Positions 1 through 8,631 of a DNA stretch of 64,000 bases are shown piece by piece; the stretch's first letter is position 1, and each line of letters starts with the position of its first letter. The position numbers and the translations under genes were made by a program. The notes beneath the pieces were generated by a model, which was not told where the DNA came from, did no database searches, and worked only from the letters and a program-made list of their open reading frames with translations. This stretch comes from Erysipelotrichaceae bacterium NK3D112. Lineage in GTDB: Bacteria; Bacillota_I; Bacilli_A; Erysipelotrichales; Erysipelotrichaceae. The stretch lies in contig JNJQ01000001.1 in NCBI GenBank assembly GCA_000701725.1, forward strand, positions 274,107-338,106, written 5' to 3'.

Positions 1-1
1 G

Positions 2-58
2 GGCTGCGAAAACATGAACAGCCGGAACCTTGCGGAATATCAGGTGGTGGGGGTATGA
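2..58 (+). CDS. C-terminal tail of a gene cut by the left edge
   Basis: An open frame enters from the left edge and ends at TGA 56-58, giving an 18-residue tail ending in NLAEYQVVGV. The next gene starts inside its last codons (ATGA overlap, ATG at 55), the same arrangement used repeatedly downstream, which supports it as a real gene end in the same operon. The tail is too short to assign a family. Confidence 0.5.
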   Translation, partial: GCENMNSRNLAEYQVVGV

Positions 59-747
59 ACAGAGAAAAAGCGGAGAGGTATTTAAAACTCGGCCTGTTCG
101 GGGCAATGCTGACACTGATCGGAGACTGTTTGATCGGCGCGGCAAAGTTTCCGGACGGTGCGAGCATGATCGAAGGCTATTTCGCCATCGCTCTGACCAT
201 GCCCGCATGGCGGCCGATCCTGGGCGGTCTGATCGGTTTCGCGGGGATCTGCCTGGAGTTTCCCGCGCTTATGACGGTCTATCCGCTGATCCGGGAAAAG
301 ATGCCCCGTGGCGGAAACTTTTATAAACTCGCGATGTACGTGTATCTTGCGGTCGGAGGCGGGGCGGTGCACTTGCCCTGCGGTACGTTCATGTGGATCT
401 ACAAAATGGCTGAGGAGGCCGTGGGCCGGGAGATCGCGCGGAATATCGCGCTGCGATATCTGCTGTACTTCCTGCTACCGTCTGCCGCCGTGTTTGGCGT
501 ATTCTTTGTCGGAGCAAGTGTAGTGCAGTTCATCGCTTTCGCTAAGGGCTGCACGCCTTTCCCCAAGTGGTATTGTGTGTTCAATCTACTGATAGGAAAG
601 GCAGTGTTCAACTCCGTGCGCCGGTTCGGCAACACGGCACTGATCAACGGGATCGGGACGTCCAATATGAGTCTCGGCGCAATCGTGATGTTCACGGCGC
701 TGCTGCTTGGCTGGAAAAAGTACGTGGGTAACAGGGAGTATGAATGA
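55..747 (+). CDS. DUF6796-like multi-pass membrane protein
   Basis: 230 aa with about six hydrophobic segments. An N-terminal IGD motif lies in the first helix, followed by a W-R-x5-GG-x-IG stretch and a mid-protein HLPCGT motif. The same three landmarks recur in the protein at 3951-4670 (IGD, W-R, GG-x-IG, HLACGT), so the two are paralogues. I associate the pattern with the uncharacterised DUF6796 family; its function is unknown and no catalytic assignment is made. The gene overlaps the preceding one by 4 bp and the next by 4 bp, so it is translationally coupled in an island operon. Confidence 0.7.
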   Translation: MNREKAERYLKLGLFGAMLTLIGDCLIGAAKFPDGASMIEGYFAIALTMPAWRPILGGLIGFAGICLEFPALMTVYPLIREKMPRGGNFYKLAMYVYLAVGGGAVHLPCGTFMWIYKMAEEAVGREIARNIALRYLLYFLLPSAAVFGVFFVGASVVQFIAFAKGCTPFPKWYCVFNLLIGKAVFNSVRRFGNTALINGIGTSNMSLGAIVMFTALLLGWKKYVGNREYE

Positions 748-1187
748 TGATCGTACAGAAGACTTCTCTCTTTCCGGCATCCAAAGAAACAGTGTTTCGA
801 AAGCTGCAGCAGCTGGAAACGCTTCAAATGATTGCAAAGCCTTATGCGACCTTTGAGCCGGTCGGAGAGGCTGCCTCAACTTGGGCGGTCGGCAGCACGT
901 CCGCCTACCGGTTTCGCCTCTTCGGCCTGATCCCCTACGGGACGCACACGATCCACATCCTGCGCTTTGACCCGGAAGGCGTCAGCAGCCGGGAGGGAAA
1001 CGCGCATGTGCCGGTTTGGAACCATGAGATCTCGCTGGTCGAGAAGGATGAAAGCCATACCCTGTATACGGATCGGGTGGAGATCCACGCTGGCTGGAAG
1101 ACCGTTTTCATCTGGCTGTGGGCAAAGGCTTTCTATGCACACAGGCAGAGAAAGTGGGTCCGCCTGTTAAACGGATCGGAGAGGTGA
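744..1187 (+). CDS. SRPBCC-superfamily protein
   Basis: 147 aa. The N-terminus (FPASKETVFRKLQQLETL) is the usual start of START/SRPBCC ligand-binding folds, where an opening beta-strand is followed by two short helices. The C-terminal WKTVFIWLWAKAFYAHRQRKW matches the long closing helix of the fold. SRPBCC proteins bind hydrophobic ligands in a cavity; the ligand here cannot be inferred. ATG 744 overlaps the upstream TGA; an AGGGAG site at 732-737 gives good spacing. Confidence 0.7.
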   Translation: MMIVQKTSLFPASKETVFRKLQQLETLQMIAKPYATFEPVGEAASTWAVGSTSAYRFRLFGLIPYGTHTIHILRFDPEGVSSREGNAHVPVWNHEISLVEKDESHTLYTDRVEIHAGWKTVFIWLWAKAFYAHRQRKWVRLLNGSER

Positions 1188-1193
1188 CAGCCC

Positions 1194-2051
1194 ATGAGGA
1201 TCTTGATTTTTGGCGCCGGTGTGATCGGCAGCCTGTATGCTGCGCTGCTTGCCGAGGCCGGATTCGACGTATCGGTTTACGCGCGCGGGTTGCGGCTGGA
1301 AAGCCTGAGGCAGGACGGACTGCTGTATAAGAGCAATGCTGAGATCCGAAAAGCGCCTGTAAAAGTGCTTTCAAAACTCGAAGCGGGAGACCTCTATGAT
1401 CTCGTCTTTCTGACCGTCCGGGAAAACCAGCTGCACGCCGCCTTGGAAGAGCTCCGGCAAAACAGCAGTCCGGCCATCGTCACCATGGTCAATTCCCTGG
1501 AGACCTACGAGAAGTGGGAGGCGATTTGCGGGGAGGGACGGATTATTCCCGCTTTTCCCGGCGCTGGAGGCGGCTTTGACGGAAACGTGCTGGACGCGGC
1601 CTTGACCCCGCGGCTCATCCAGCCGACAACTATCGGAAAAACAGGCGGAAGAGAAAAAGATCTTGCCCGCGTTCTTCACCGGGCGAAAATTCCCTGTCAG
1701 ATCGTGCGGGATATGCACGCCTGGCAGCTTTGTCATCTGGCTATGGTCGTGCCGATCGCCGACGCATATTATGAGACGGCGGATCCCGAGCACGCGGGAA
1801 GAGACGCAGCGCTCATGAGAAAAACCGCAAAGCAGATCCGGGATAACCTTGACGCGATCGCAGCCCGGAAGATCCGGCTGTCTCCGGGGAAAATGCAGGC
1901 CTTCCGCCTGCTACCCGCGCCGCTCGTGGGATGGGCGCTCGGCTTTGTGTTTGAAAGTTCCTTCGGGGATCGGTTCATGTACCGGCATTCGATGAAAGCG
2001 CCGGATGAGATGCGTCAGCTGCACGAGCAGTTATATCGATGGCTTGAGTAA
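1194..2051 (+). CDS. Ketopantoate reductase (PanE/ApbA) family oxidoreductase
   Basis: 285 aa. The N-terminus has a Rossmann GxGxxG (G7-A-G9-V-I-G12) followed by an acidic/basic strand end (VYARG), as in NADPH-dependent PanE/ApbA proteins. The central LVFLTVRENQL segment fits the second half of the nucleotide-binding domain, and the C-terminal half is helical as in the family. True PanE makes pantoate from 2-dehydropantoate. Because it sits in an accessory island without other CoA genes, it is more safely called a family member, probably acting on another 2-oxo acid. It follows the SRPBCC gene by 6 bp. Confidence 0.8.
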   Translation: MRILIFGAGVIGSLYAALLAEAGFDVSVYARGLRLESLRQDGLLYKSNAEIRKAPVKVLSKLEAGDLYDLVFLTVRENQLHAALEELRQNSSPAIVTMVNSLETYEKWEAICGEGRIIPAFPGAGGGFDGNVLDAALTPRLIQPTTIGKTGGREKDLARVLHRAKIPCQIVRDMHAWQLCHLAMVVPIADAYYETADPEHAGRDAALMRKTAKQIRDNLDAIAARKIRLSPGKMQAFRLLPAPLVGWALGFVFESSFGDRFMYRHSMKAPDEMRQLHEQLYRWLE

Positions 2052-2100
2052 GAGGGCAATCAAAAAAGAGGACAATATTTTTCACAATCAGGAGGGCAGC

Positions 2101-2598
2101 ATGCTTTTAACCATATTTCTGGCAATCGGCTTCTGCGCGGCGATGGCTCTGATGCTGATATCATGCGTATCATTTATACAGGACAATAAGTTCTTCGGCT
2201 CGGCCCCGAAGGAAGCGCGGGAAGTGATCATCCAGAAAGAACACGAACTCTTCTACGGGGCCAGGACGATCGGATGGACGCTGTTTATCATCAGCGTTCT
2301 GATGATCCTCGGTGCAGGCGTGATCGCTGTCTGGGACGGACTCAGAAGCGGGTTTACATTCTGGCAGTTCTTTTTAAGATTCGTACTGATCCTCACGATC
2401 TATAAGATCTGCGACATGACGCTCATTGACAACTTCCTGCTTCTGAAATTCCACTTCTTCCAGCACTATTACCCGGAGGCGGCGCATGTGATGGAAGGAC
2501 GGAAATATGGGTTCAACATTGTCAGTCAGCTGCTGAAGCTGTTTGTGATCTTTCCCACAGTCTCCGCGCTGGCAGCGTGGATCTGCACATTGTTTTGA
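2101..2598 (+). CDS. Small four-helix membrane protein with D-x3-[LI]-D motif (paralogue 1)
   Basis: 165 aa starting at ATG 2101 behind AGGAGG (the reading frame is open upstream, but only this start has a site). About four transmembrane helices. The third region carries CDMTLID, a D-x4-D signature that also appears as YDTCFLD in the next gene and IDRFLID at 4667-5161. The three proteins have the same length and topology, so they form a local paralogous family. I do not recognise a named family; the paired Asp residues near the membrane could be ionic or metal ligands, but that is speculation. Confidence 0.7.
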   Translation: MLLTIFLAIGFCAAMALMLISCVSFIQDNKFFGSAPKEAREVIIQKEHELFYGARTIGWTLFIISVLMILGAGVIAVWDGLRSGFTFWQFFLRFVLILTIYKICDMTLIDNFLLLKFHFFQHYYPEAAHVMEGRKYGFNIVSQLLKLFVIFPTVSALAAWICTLF

Positions 2599-2622
2599 TC
2601 GTATTGATAAGGAGGTCTGAAT

Positions 2623-3129
2623 ATGAGTATCTGGGTCATCCTGATAGAAATTGCCGTCTTTTCAGCCATATTTACGGCGATCGTTTTCTTTGCCGCCGGC
2701 GGTGACAGAAAGCACTCTCCCGCGGCGATCCATAATTATCCTCCTGATATCCAGGAGGAATACTTTAAAACACATGAGCGAATCGATGTGAGCTACAAGT
2801 CTAAAAATGTGATCCTGACCAAAGGCTTCGGCGTGCTGCTTTTTACATGTATCCTGCTTGCCTGCTCCCTTATTGCCGGGGCGAAAACCTTCCGGCAGGG
2901 CTTTTTGCTCACTTTCGGCCTGATGGTGTGGATCGGTATCTATGACACATGTTTCCTCGACTGGGTGCTGTTTGCCAATCTTCCGATGTTCCGGCTGGAA
3001 GGCACCGAGCATATGGAGGAAGCCTATCACCAGAAGTGGTTTCATGCGAAGGGCATGCTGTTTCCAGGCATCATCTTCGCACTGATCCCTGCCGCTCTGG
3101 TGGGGTGGCTTGTGACATTGATCCGATGA
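2623..3129 (+). CDS. Small four-helix membrane protein with D-x3-[LI]-D motif (paralogue 2)
   Basis: 168 aa, about four transmembrane segments, with the shared motif YDTCFLD in the third helix followed by a conserved aromatic position. AAGGAGG lies at ideal spacing before ATG 2623. Part of its 3' end (AALVGWLVT) is repeated as a decayed copy near 8793-8848. Function unknown. It lies in the same + strand operon, 24 bp after paralogue 1. Confidence 0.7.
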   Translation: MSIWVILIEIAVFSAIFTAIVFFAAGGDRKHSPAAIHNYPPDIQEEYFKTHERIDVSYKSKNVILTKGFGVLLFTCILLACSLIAGAKTFRQGFLLTFGLMVWIGIYDTCFLDWVLFANLPMFRLEGTEHMEEAYHQKWFHAKGMLFPGIIFALIPAALVGWLVTLIR

Positions 3130-3159
3130 GACGATAACCAAGAGAGGATTAACTTTCCC

Positions 3160-3954
3160 ATGAAATATTTTGAATTTGGTAAAGAGAATGAGGAATTGAT
3201 GGTCCTTCTGCATGGCGGCGGGACCAGCTATCTGGGCGTTCTTCCCACAGCAAAGAAAATTGCGGAGAAATACCATGTCATACTGCTTGCCTACGACGGC
3301 TTCAACCCGTCCGAACCGGAGACGGAATTTCAGTCTTTGGCCTATGAGGCACAAGGTCTGGAGGATTATCTCATAGAGAATTACGGCGGCAAGATAGATA
3401 TCCTCTATGGCCTTTCCTACGGCTGCCGTACGTTGATGCAGGTGCTGGAGGACAACCGGCTGGAGATCACTACGACGATTGCCGACGGAATGTCTCTGCG
3501 GGATTATCCCGATATCAAAAGCGATTTTTGGAAAGAGGTCTATCTCTTTTTCTTCACTGGAACCTTCTTCGTTATCATGGGCAGAGCAGGAAAGCTGCGC
3601 AAACGGTTCTTGGCAAAGATAACAGGGCGAAGTGTTGAAGAAGCTGACCGGATTCTCTACACCAAGGCCAGCTGGAAAAGCTGGAAGAACCAGGATAAGT
3701 GCCTGATCGGTAAAAAGACCGATTACAGTGTATTCGAAAATACCGATATGCATATCTGGTATGGGATCAAGGGAACCGTGGACAAAAAGCTTTCGGCCAA
3801 TCTGGAAGAACTGAAAGCGAAGGGCTATCCCTTTACCTGTAAAATATTTGAGGACATGGGCCACGGCGGTCTGATCGGCGAAAACACGGAACGCTTTATC
3901 GAAGAGGTGGACGCTGTACACCTGCAATCGAAAAAAACGGAGAAACGAGTATGA
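3160..3954 (+). CDS. Alpha/beta hydrolase
   Basis: 264 aa. An HGGG oxyanion motif lies near residue 18, a G-x-S-x-G nucleophile elbow (GLSYG) near residue 87, and a late GHGG supplies the probable catalytic His near residue 230. This is the order expected for an alpha/beta hydrolase fold. There is no signal peptide, so it is cytosolic. The substrate is unknown; position among membrane protein genes suggests a lipid or ester, but this is inference. Its TGA overlaps the ATG of the next gene. Confidence 0.8.
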   Translation: MKYFEFGKENEELMVLLHGGGTSYLGVLPTAKKIAEKYHVILLAYDGFNPSEPETEFQSLAYEAQGLEDYLIENYGGKIDILYGLSYGCRTLMQVLEDNRLEITTTIADGMSLRDYPDIKSDFWKEVYLFFFTGTFFVIMGRAGKLRKRFLAKITGRSVEEADRILYTKASWKSWKNQDKCLIGKKTDYSVFENTDMHIWYGIKGTVDKKLSANLEELKAKGYPFTCKIFEDMGHGGLIGENTERFIEEVDAVHLQSKKTEKRV

Positions 3955-4670
3955 CAGCAGAACAACGCGCGAAGATATGTAAACGGATGCTGTGGATCAT
4001 TCCCGGCCTGATCCTTGCCATCATCGGCGACTACTGCATGGGGATCGAGCCGAAAGACAGCACGAGCATTTCCTTTATGATTTCTTCAGGCTCGCTCACC
4101 ATTTCGGACTGGCGCATTGCGATGTCGAATATTGGCGGCCTGATCGGAACGGTTTTCTATGCGATTGCGGCTCTGAGTTTCATAGAATATCTGAAATACA
4201 AGCTCTCTCAGTGCAGCGACAAATGGGGCAGACGATTCCTGAAGCTCTATATCGCTGGACTGATCTGGGGCTGTATGGTTTTCATCTATTTCCACCTGGC
4301 CTGCGGAACACTGATCCACAACTACAACGTTATCTATGAAGCGGCACAGGGCGACACGGCAAGAGCGATTGCTGCCTGGAACCGCTCCTACGCCGTACAG
4401 GCCTTTCCCTATTGGGTATCGTTTGTCGTGCTGGGAATTTCCTCTACCGGCGGATGGATCGCCCTCGTTCTAAAGGGCATTCTGCCGCTGAACAAGATCT
4501 GGGTATTGGCGGCTCCGCTTCTCGTTGCTGGAATCGGATTTCTGTTGGAAATGATCCTTCTGCTGCCCTTCAACGGCTTTGCGTCCGGTTTTGAAAGCTT
4601 TGGCTGGATCGTGATGTTCCTCGGGGGGATCCGTGCGATCAGGAATGACGAAGGGGAGACCGGCAGATGA
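3951..4670 (+). CDS. DUF6796-like multi-pass membrane protein (second copy)
   Basis: 239 aa with about six transmembrane helices. Shares IGD, W-R, GG-x-IG and HLACGT landmarks with the protein at 55-747, in the same order and spacing, so the two are diverged paralogues. Coupled by 4-bp overlaps to the hydrolase upstream and to the small membrane protein downstream. Function is unknown. Confidence 0.7.
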   Translation: MTAEQRAKICKRMLWIIPGLILAIIGDYCMGIEPKDSTSISFMISSGSLTISDWRIAMSNIGGLIGTVFYAIAALSFIEYLKYKLSQCSDKWGRRFLKLYIAGLIWGCMVFIYFHLACGTLIHNYNVIYEAAQGDTARAIAAWNRSYAVQAFPYWVSFVVLGISSTGGWIALVLKGILPLNKIWVLAAPLLVAGIGFLLEMILLLPFNGFASGFESFGWIVMFLGGIRAIRNDEGETGR

Positions 4671-5161
4671 TTGCACTAAAGCTCGTTTTGGAAGGCCTGG
4701 GACTGGGCTTTTTGCTGTATCTGATCTGTGCGATCGGCATTCGTAATGGTGCCGTCGGCATGGTCCATCTGTATGATCAAAAGGTACAGGAGCGCGTCGT
4801 TCAGCTGGGCCTGACGACAGCCGAGCAGATCCGGAAGCGGAGTATATGGTTCAGAAGCCTGTGTCTTCCGGGGTATCTGATCTACGTGCTGATCTGCGTG
4901 TATGTGATCAACGGCACGAGAGGCTTCTTTGAAGGCTTCTGGCAAGGCTTTGTGATCCTGTTCATTATGAATCTGATCGACCGTTTTCTGATCGACGAAT
5001 ACTGGGTAGGACATACGAAAGCCTGGATCATCCCGGGTACGGAAGACTTAAGGCCGTATATCACGGCAGAAGACAAAAAGAAAAAATGGATCATGGGGAC
5101 CGCAGGGATGGCGCTTCTTGCCGCCATTCTCTCCGGGTTCATGGCATTGATCCTGAAATAA
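4667..5161 (+). CDS. Small four-helix membrane protein with D-x3-[LI]-D motif (paralogue 3)
   Basis: 164 aa, four hydrophobic segments, shared motif IDRFLID followed by EYW. The most diverged of the three paralogues, with a longer soluble stretch between helices one and two (residues about 30-60). Overlaps the preceding gene by 4 bp. Each DUF6796-like gene in the island lies near at least one member of this family, which suggests the two families work together, but nothing in the sequence gives a biochemical role. Confidence 0.7.
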   Translation: MIALKLVLEGLGLGFLLYLICAIGIRNGAVGMVHLYDQKVQERVVQLGLTTAEQIRKRSIWFRSLCLPGYLIYVLICVYVINGTRGFFEGFWQGFVILFIMNLIDRFLIDEYWVGHTKAWIIPGTEDLRPYITAEDKKKKWIMGTAGMALLAAILSGFMALILK

Positions 5162-5177
5162 AGAAAGGAACGGAAAA

Positions 5178-5372
5178 ATGGTTACTCTGATCCTGACGTT
5201 GACGATGTGCGCTTTGCTTATCCTTATGATCTGGTCGGTGACGTACTTCTGCCACTGGACGGGCCTGCTACGGTTTTTCCCAAAGGACATGGAAGAAAAA
5301 GCCAGGCTGCATAAGCCGCCTTTCCCGGCCGCACCGGTGATCGTCTGGATACTGATGCTGTTCCAAGTGTAA
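5178..5372 (+). CDS. Small single-pass membrane protein
   Basis: 64 aa. Residues 1-22 are a strongly hydrophobic helix (LILTLTMCALLILMIW), then a short basic/proline-rich region and a second weak hydrophobic end. AAGGAACGG lies just before ATG 5178. A decayed copy of its first 70 bases is found at about 8851-8921, which shows it belonged to a duplicated unit. No family recognised. Confidence 0.6.
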   Translation: MVTLILTLTMCALLILMIWSVTYFCHWTGLLRFFPKDMEEKARLHKPPFPAAPVIVWILMLFQV

Positions 5373-5389
5373 AAGGAGTGAGTATAAGG

Positions 5390-6013
5390 ATGAATATGAT
5401 CGTATCACTGATGGCGGCTGGCGCAAGGAAACGTTTCTCCCGGGAAGAGTACCGGCGGATCCGGGAGGAGGCAAACGCCCTTTTTCAGAAGCTGACAGAG
5501 GAAAACAGTGATATTCCCAAGGCAATGAAGAAGCACACCGGAACAAACATCTTTCCGGCGATCGCCGTATACAAGACGCTTCTGACCCACGGCTTGACGA
5601 CGGATGAAGCTACGGACGTCATTCGGAGTTTTTTCTATAAGATCTGCGAGATCATGTTCCGGCCGGCGGCGTGGTACCAGCACATCGCAGGGAACTATCA
5701 CAGATATCCGGCCGGGATGGTGAAGCACTCCCTGCGGGATTTCAGCCCGGAGGCAGGCTTTATATACAGGATGCCCGAGAAGATCGACCCGGCCGTAGCC
5801 CGGTTCGATATTGTCGCCTGCCCGTATCACGCCATGTGCGAAAAGTATGACTGCCTGGAACTGAACCCCGCCTTCTGTGACAGCGACGATGCCAAGTACG
5901 CAAACCTGCACAGAAATCTGAAATGGGTGCGCAAGAGCACCATCGGCCACGGTGCGCCGTGCTGCGATTTCCGCATCATCGACGTCAGCCGCCGCCCGGA
6001 CTATGACGGCTGA
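5390..6013 (+). CDS. L-2-amino-thiazoline-4-carboxylate hydrolase-like protein
   Basis: 207 aa. A helical N-terminal half is followed by a C-terminal domain with the pattern DIVACPYHAMCEKYDCLEL and a late H-x-R-N-L-K-W segment and GAPCCDFRI. This Cys-rich arrangement is what I know from the ATC hydrolase domain (PF14196), whose founding member opens a thiazoline ring en route to cysteine. Many members are of unknown substrate. ATG 5390 is preferred over GTG 5378 because AAAGGAG at 5372-5377 abuts the GTG and leaves it no spacing. Confidence 0.7.
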   Translation: MNMIVSLMAAGARKRFSREEYRRIREEANALFQKLTEENSDIPKAMKKHTGTNIFPAIAVYKTLLTHGLTTDEATDVIRSFFYKICEIMFRPAAWYQHIAGNYHRYPAGMVKHSLRDFSPEAGFIYRMPEKIDPAVARFDIVACPYHAMCEKYDCLELNPAFCDSDDAKYANLHRNLKWVRKSTIGHGAPCCDFRIIDVSRRPDYDG

Positions 6014-6048
6014 TATGCGAGGCACAACAACAGGAAGCGTGTGAAATC

Positions 6049-6657
6049 ATGATAAGCAAAGTAAGCACAATGCATTCTGCAAAGATGGAAACGGCATGCA
6101 GAAAAATGGCAGAGAGCTATGTCGACTATGAAATGACCGGAAGAAATCTCGGCATGTGTGAGCATTTGGACAAAGAACACTTTTACCGCTTGACCCGGGG
6201 CTATTTTGAGGCGGCCGTCAGAAACGGTTCTCTCTACTGTGCAGGTGACAACAGGGAAGGATATTTCATCTTTGAAACGCCGGAAACAAAAAGAAGTCTA
6301 TCTGGCAGCCTGATTCAGGCAATATGGTCGCTGCGTGCCTTCGGCCTGAAGAGGGGGATCCGGTATGTCAAAGAAATTATGAATTCGGGTACCTATCTCG
6401 CGTCTGAGTTTGGCAGGCAGAAAAAACCGTTCACCAAGATCGAGTTTATCGCCGTCGCCAAAGAGCATCAGGGGCAAGGATATATGAGGCAGATGATGGA
6501 ATACGCTTTTTCAGAATCTGATCGGCTTGGGCTTCCATTAATACTTACCACGGATGATCAAAAGAAAGTGGAAATATACGAGCATTTCGGCATGAAGATG
6601 GTGCGGGAACATATTGTGTCTGACAGGGCTGTTTATTATGAGATGCTTAGGAAATAA
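6049..6657 (+). CDS. GNAT family N-acetyltransferase
   Basis: 202 aa. The C-terminal half has the GNAT core: a strand (FIAVAKEHQGQGYM) with the R/Q-x-x-G-x-G/A acetyl-CoA loop (QGQGYM), then the helix RQMMEYAFSESD and a late EHFGMKMV strand. The substrate is unknown. A closely related but frameshifted copy lies at 7518-8166, so the pair arose by local duplication around the methyltransferase gene. Confidence 0.8.
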   Translation: MISKVSTMHSAKMETACRKMAESYVDYEMTGRNLGMCEHLDKEHFYRLTRGYFEAAVRNGSLYCAGDNREGYFIFETPETKRSLSGSLIQAIWSLRAFGLKRGIRYVKEIMNSGTYLASEFGRQKKPFTKIEFIAVAKEHQGQGYMRQMMEYAFSESDRLGLPLILTTDDQKKVEIYEHFGMKMVREHIVSDRAVYYEMLRK

Positions 6658-6666
6658 AAGGAGAAG

Positions 6667-7494
6667 ATGACGATGAAGACATTGCAAATGAATCAAAAGG
6701 CAGACTATGGCAACTGGGTCCCGGCGGCGATGATGAAAACGCTCTGGACGGCAACAGCGGCCATTGCTATTGTTACTGTGCTGATGTTCGTTCTGATCAA
6801 GTCACCGGTGCCGGGCGTTATCGGTACCGTGGTCACATTCGCGGCGCTTTGCATGACACTCTATATGCAAAGGTGCAGAAAGCTGTTTGATTTCCGGGGC
6901 GGCGGTGTGATGGGACAGATCCATCAGTTCCTCGCCGATCATTTCCCCTGGAAGGAAGCTGTCGGAGAAAAGGAAACCGGCCGGATCATCGATATCGGCT
7001 GCGGAGCAGCTGCGCTGACAAATCGGATCGCCAGGATCTATCCGTCCGCGGAGATCATCGGCGTGGATTTCTGGGGAAAGGAATGGAGCTACGCGAAGGA
7101 ACAGTGCGAGAAGAATGCCACTTTAGAGGGTGTGGCAGATCGCGTCGGATTCCAAAAAGGAGACGCCGCCAGACTGGATTATGCGGACGGCGCTTTTGAT
7201 GGCGCGGTCAGCAATTTCGTGTTCCATGAGGTGCGCTCTGCGGAGGATAAGCGGGACGTGGTGAAAGAGGCTCTGCGCGTGGTCAGAAAAGGGGGCGCCT
7301 TTGCCTTCCAGGATATGTTCGGCCAGAAGGCCCTGTATGGCGACATGGAAGCGTTTTGTGAAGAACTCCTTCGGAGCGGGACGGTTAAGGAGATCCATTA
7401 CATCCCCAATATTGAGAAGCAGCCCTTTGTACCGGGATTTGTGACGGCCCCGTGGATGATCAGGAACACCGGATTGATATACGGGATCCGGTGA
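6667..7494 (+). CDS. Membrane-anchored class I SAM-dependent methyltransferase
   Basis: 275 aa. Residues about 20-65 form two transmembrane helices, followed by a methyltransferase domain with motif I IDIGCGAAA (about 108-116), an acidic strand-2 end (VDFWG), and a post-I/motif II region with DGAVSNFVFHEV. The anchor suggests a membrane-associated substrate such as a lipid, quinone or siderophore precursor, which is inference. ATG 6667 lies 9 bp after the GNAT stop, within the same operon. Confidence 0.8.
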   Translation: MTMKTLQMNQKADYGNWVPAAMMKTLWTATAAIAIVTVLMFVLIKSPVPGVIGTVVTFAALCMTLYMQRCRKLFDFRGGGVMGQIHQFLADHFPWKEAVGEKETGRIIDIGCGAAALTNRIARIYPSAEIIGVDFWGKEWSYAKEQCEKNATLEGVADRVGFQKGDAARLDYADGAFDGAVSNFVFHEVRSAEDKRDVVKEALRVVRKGGAFAFQDMFGQKALYGDMEAFCEELLRSGTVKEIHYIPNIEKQPFVPGFVTAPWMIRNTGLIYGIR

Positions 7495-7517
7495 TCGGAA
7501 CGGAGGAGCAGAGAGCT

Positions 7518-8166
7518 ATGATAAAGATGCAGGGCTTATCCGCTGAAGAGCTGCGGGAAATCGCACGGCAGACGGCGGATGCGTTTTATGATTACACGTA
7601 CAATGGCGAGGATATCGGCCTGATCAAATATATCTCATCCCGAGAGGCGATGTTCATCTATATCAGCGCTATCGTTCAGGCTGCCTATAAGGCCGGCGTG
7701 CTGTATACGACTTCAGACCGCAGGGAAGGGTATCTGATGCTGTCCGGCGAAGGAGCCGGAGGAAAGATCGGGCTGATAGACGGATTCAAGATGATTGCCG
7801 CAGAAAAGAAGGCTCTCGGAGGCTTCGGGAACATGAAGCGGTTCATCAGCGCCTGCTTCTGCGACGGGGGGGACGATCGAGACCCGTATGAGGAAGGAAA
7901 AACGGAAGTTCCTGCGCATCGAGATGCTGATCGTGCGGAAGGAATACCAGGGTCAGGGGCTTATGCGGCAGATGATGGAGTATGCTTACAAAATCGCAGA
8001 AAGCCATCGGGTGCCTGTAATCCTGGACACAGATGATAAGGACAAGGCGGCCCGTTATGAACATCTCGGAATGAAGCTCGACCGGGTTCGAAACTGCGGT
8101 GAGCGGTTCCATATGTATGATCTGATCCGCCCTTATTCTGAAATATATTCGTCAACGGAGGAATAA
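7518..8166 (+). pseudogene. Frameshifted GNAT acetyltransferase
   Basis: ATG 7518 (behind GGAGGAGCAGAGAG) opens a frame giving residues like the N-terminal half of the GNAT at 6049. At a run of seven G (7866-7872) the frame breaks. Removing one G joins it to a downstream frame with the GNAT core (EYQGQGLMRQMMEYAYK, then YEHLGMKL) ending at 8166. The two halves together match the 6049-6657 paralogue along its length. Either a real +1 mutation, a slippery/phase-variable tract, or a sequencing error in the homopolymer; the sequence cannot tell these apart. Confidence 0.8.
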
Positions 8167-8324
8167 CTATACCTACAGGCTGCAAAAGTCGAACTCGTAG
8201 AAATCCTTTATTTTGAGCACTTTTACGAGCATTTCACCGACGGAGCGGCTCATTGCCGACCTTCAAGATGTGTAAAAGGTAGCTTTTCTCTTGATTTTCT
8301 TCCGCGCGTGAAATATATTAAAGA

Positions 8325-8342
8325 AGTTAGAAAAGACTAACT
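8325..8342. promoter_or_regulatory. AGTTAG-N6-CTAACT palindrome 1
   Basis: Perfect 6-bp inverted repeat with a 6-bp centre. The same half-sites recur at 8632-8649 and 9001-9017 upstream of the ABC transporter operon. The TTAG/CTAA core resembles operators of DtxR/IdeR-type metal regulators; that assignment is inference. Confidence 0.5.
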
Positions 8343-8396
8343 ACCGTTTGCTGCCATAATCTGCAATACAGACCTTCCAAGAGAAAGAGGCGCAGA

Positions 8397-8560
8397 TTGA
8401 AATGGTATCTGTCAGTTCAGCAGACAGCCGATAAATGGGGCGTCTCTGTACGTTGGGGGAATCAGTATATACCGGAAGGAAGATTACGGGCTGCGAACGC
8501 TTTGGACATGTGTGGGCTGTTCCTGAGGATGCAGATAAACCGAAGCGGCTCACACCGTGA
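8397..8560 (+). pseudogene. HTH DNA-binding protein, frameshifted
   Basis: A possible TTG start at 8397 (AGAGG 6 bp upstream) gives WYLSVQQTADKWGVSVR, the start of the small Bacillota excisionase/MerR-like helix-turn-helix proteins. After EGR (about 8465-8473) the frame is lost by one missing base; the -1 frame continues with GCERFGHVWAVPEDADKPKR and stops at 8558-8560. The composite of about 55 residues is a complete single-domain HTH protein of that family. One deletion is enough to explain the break. Confidence 0.7.
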
Positions 8561-8631
8561 GTGAAGGCTAAGCGGTCTTCTTCTTTTCTGAATGATGCAC
8601 AAAACTTACTGAAGCAATTTTTTTGACATAT

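Noticed and set aside
2662..3927. 421-codon open frame on the - strand
   Set aside because: It covers two well-formed + strand genes with ribosome sites and family motifs; its product has no recognisable domain. A shadow of codon bias.
5405..6025. 206-codon open frame on the - strand
   Set aside because: Opposite the ATC-hydrolase-like gene; a shadow.
8170..8340. 57-codon open frame after the GNAT pseudogene
   Set aside because: No start with a ribosome site and no resemblance to a family; left as probable relic DNA.
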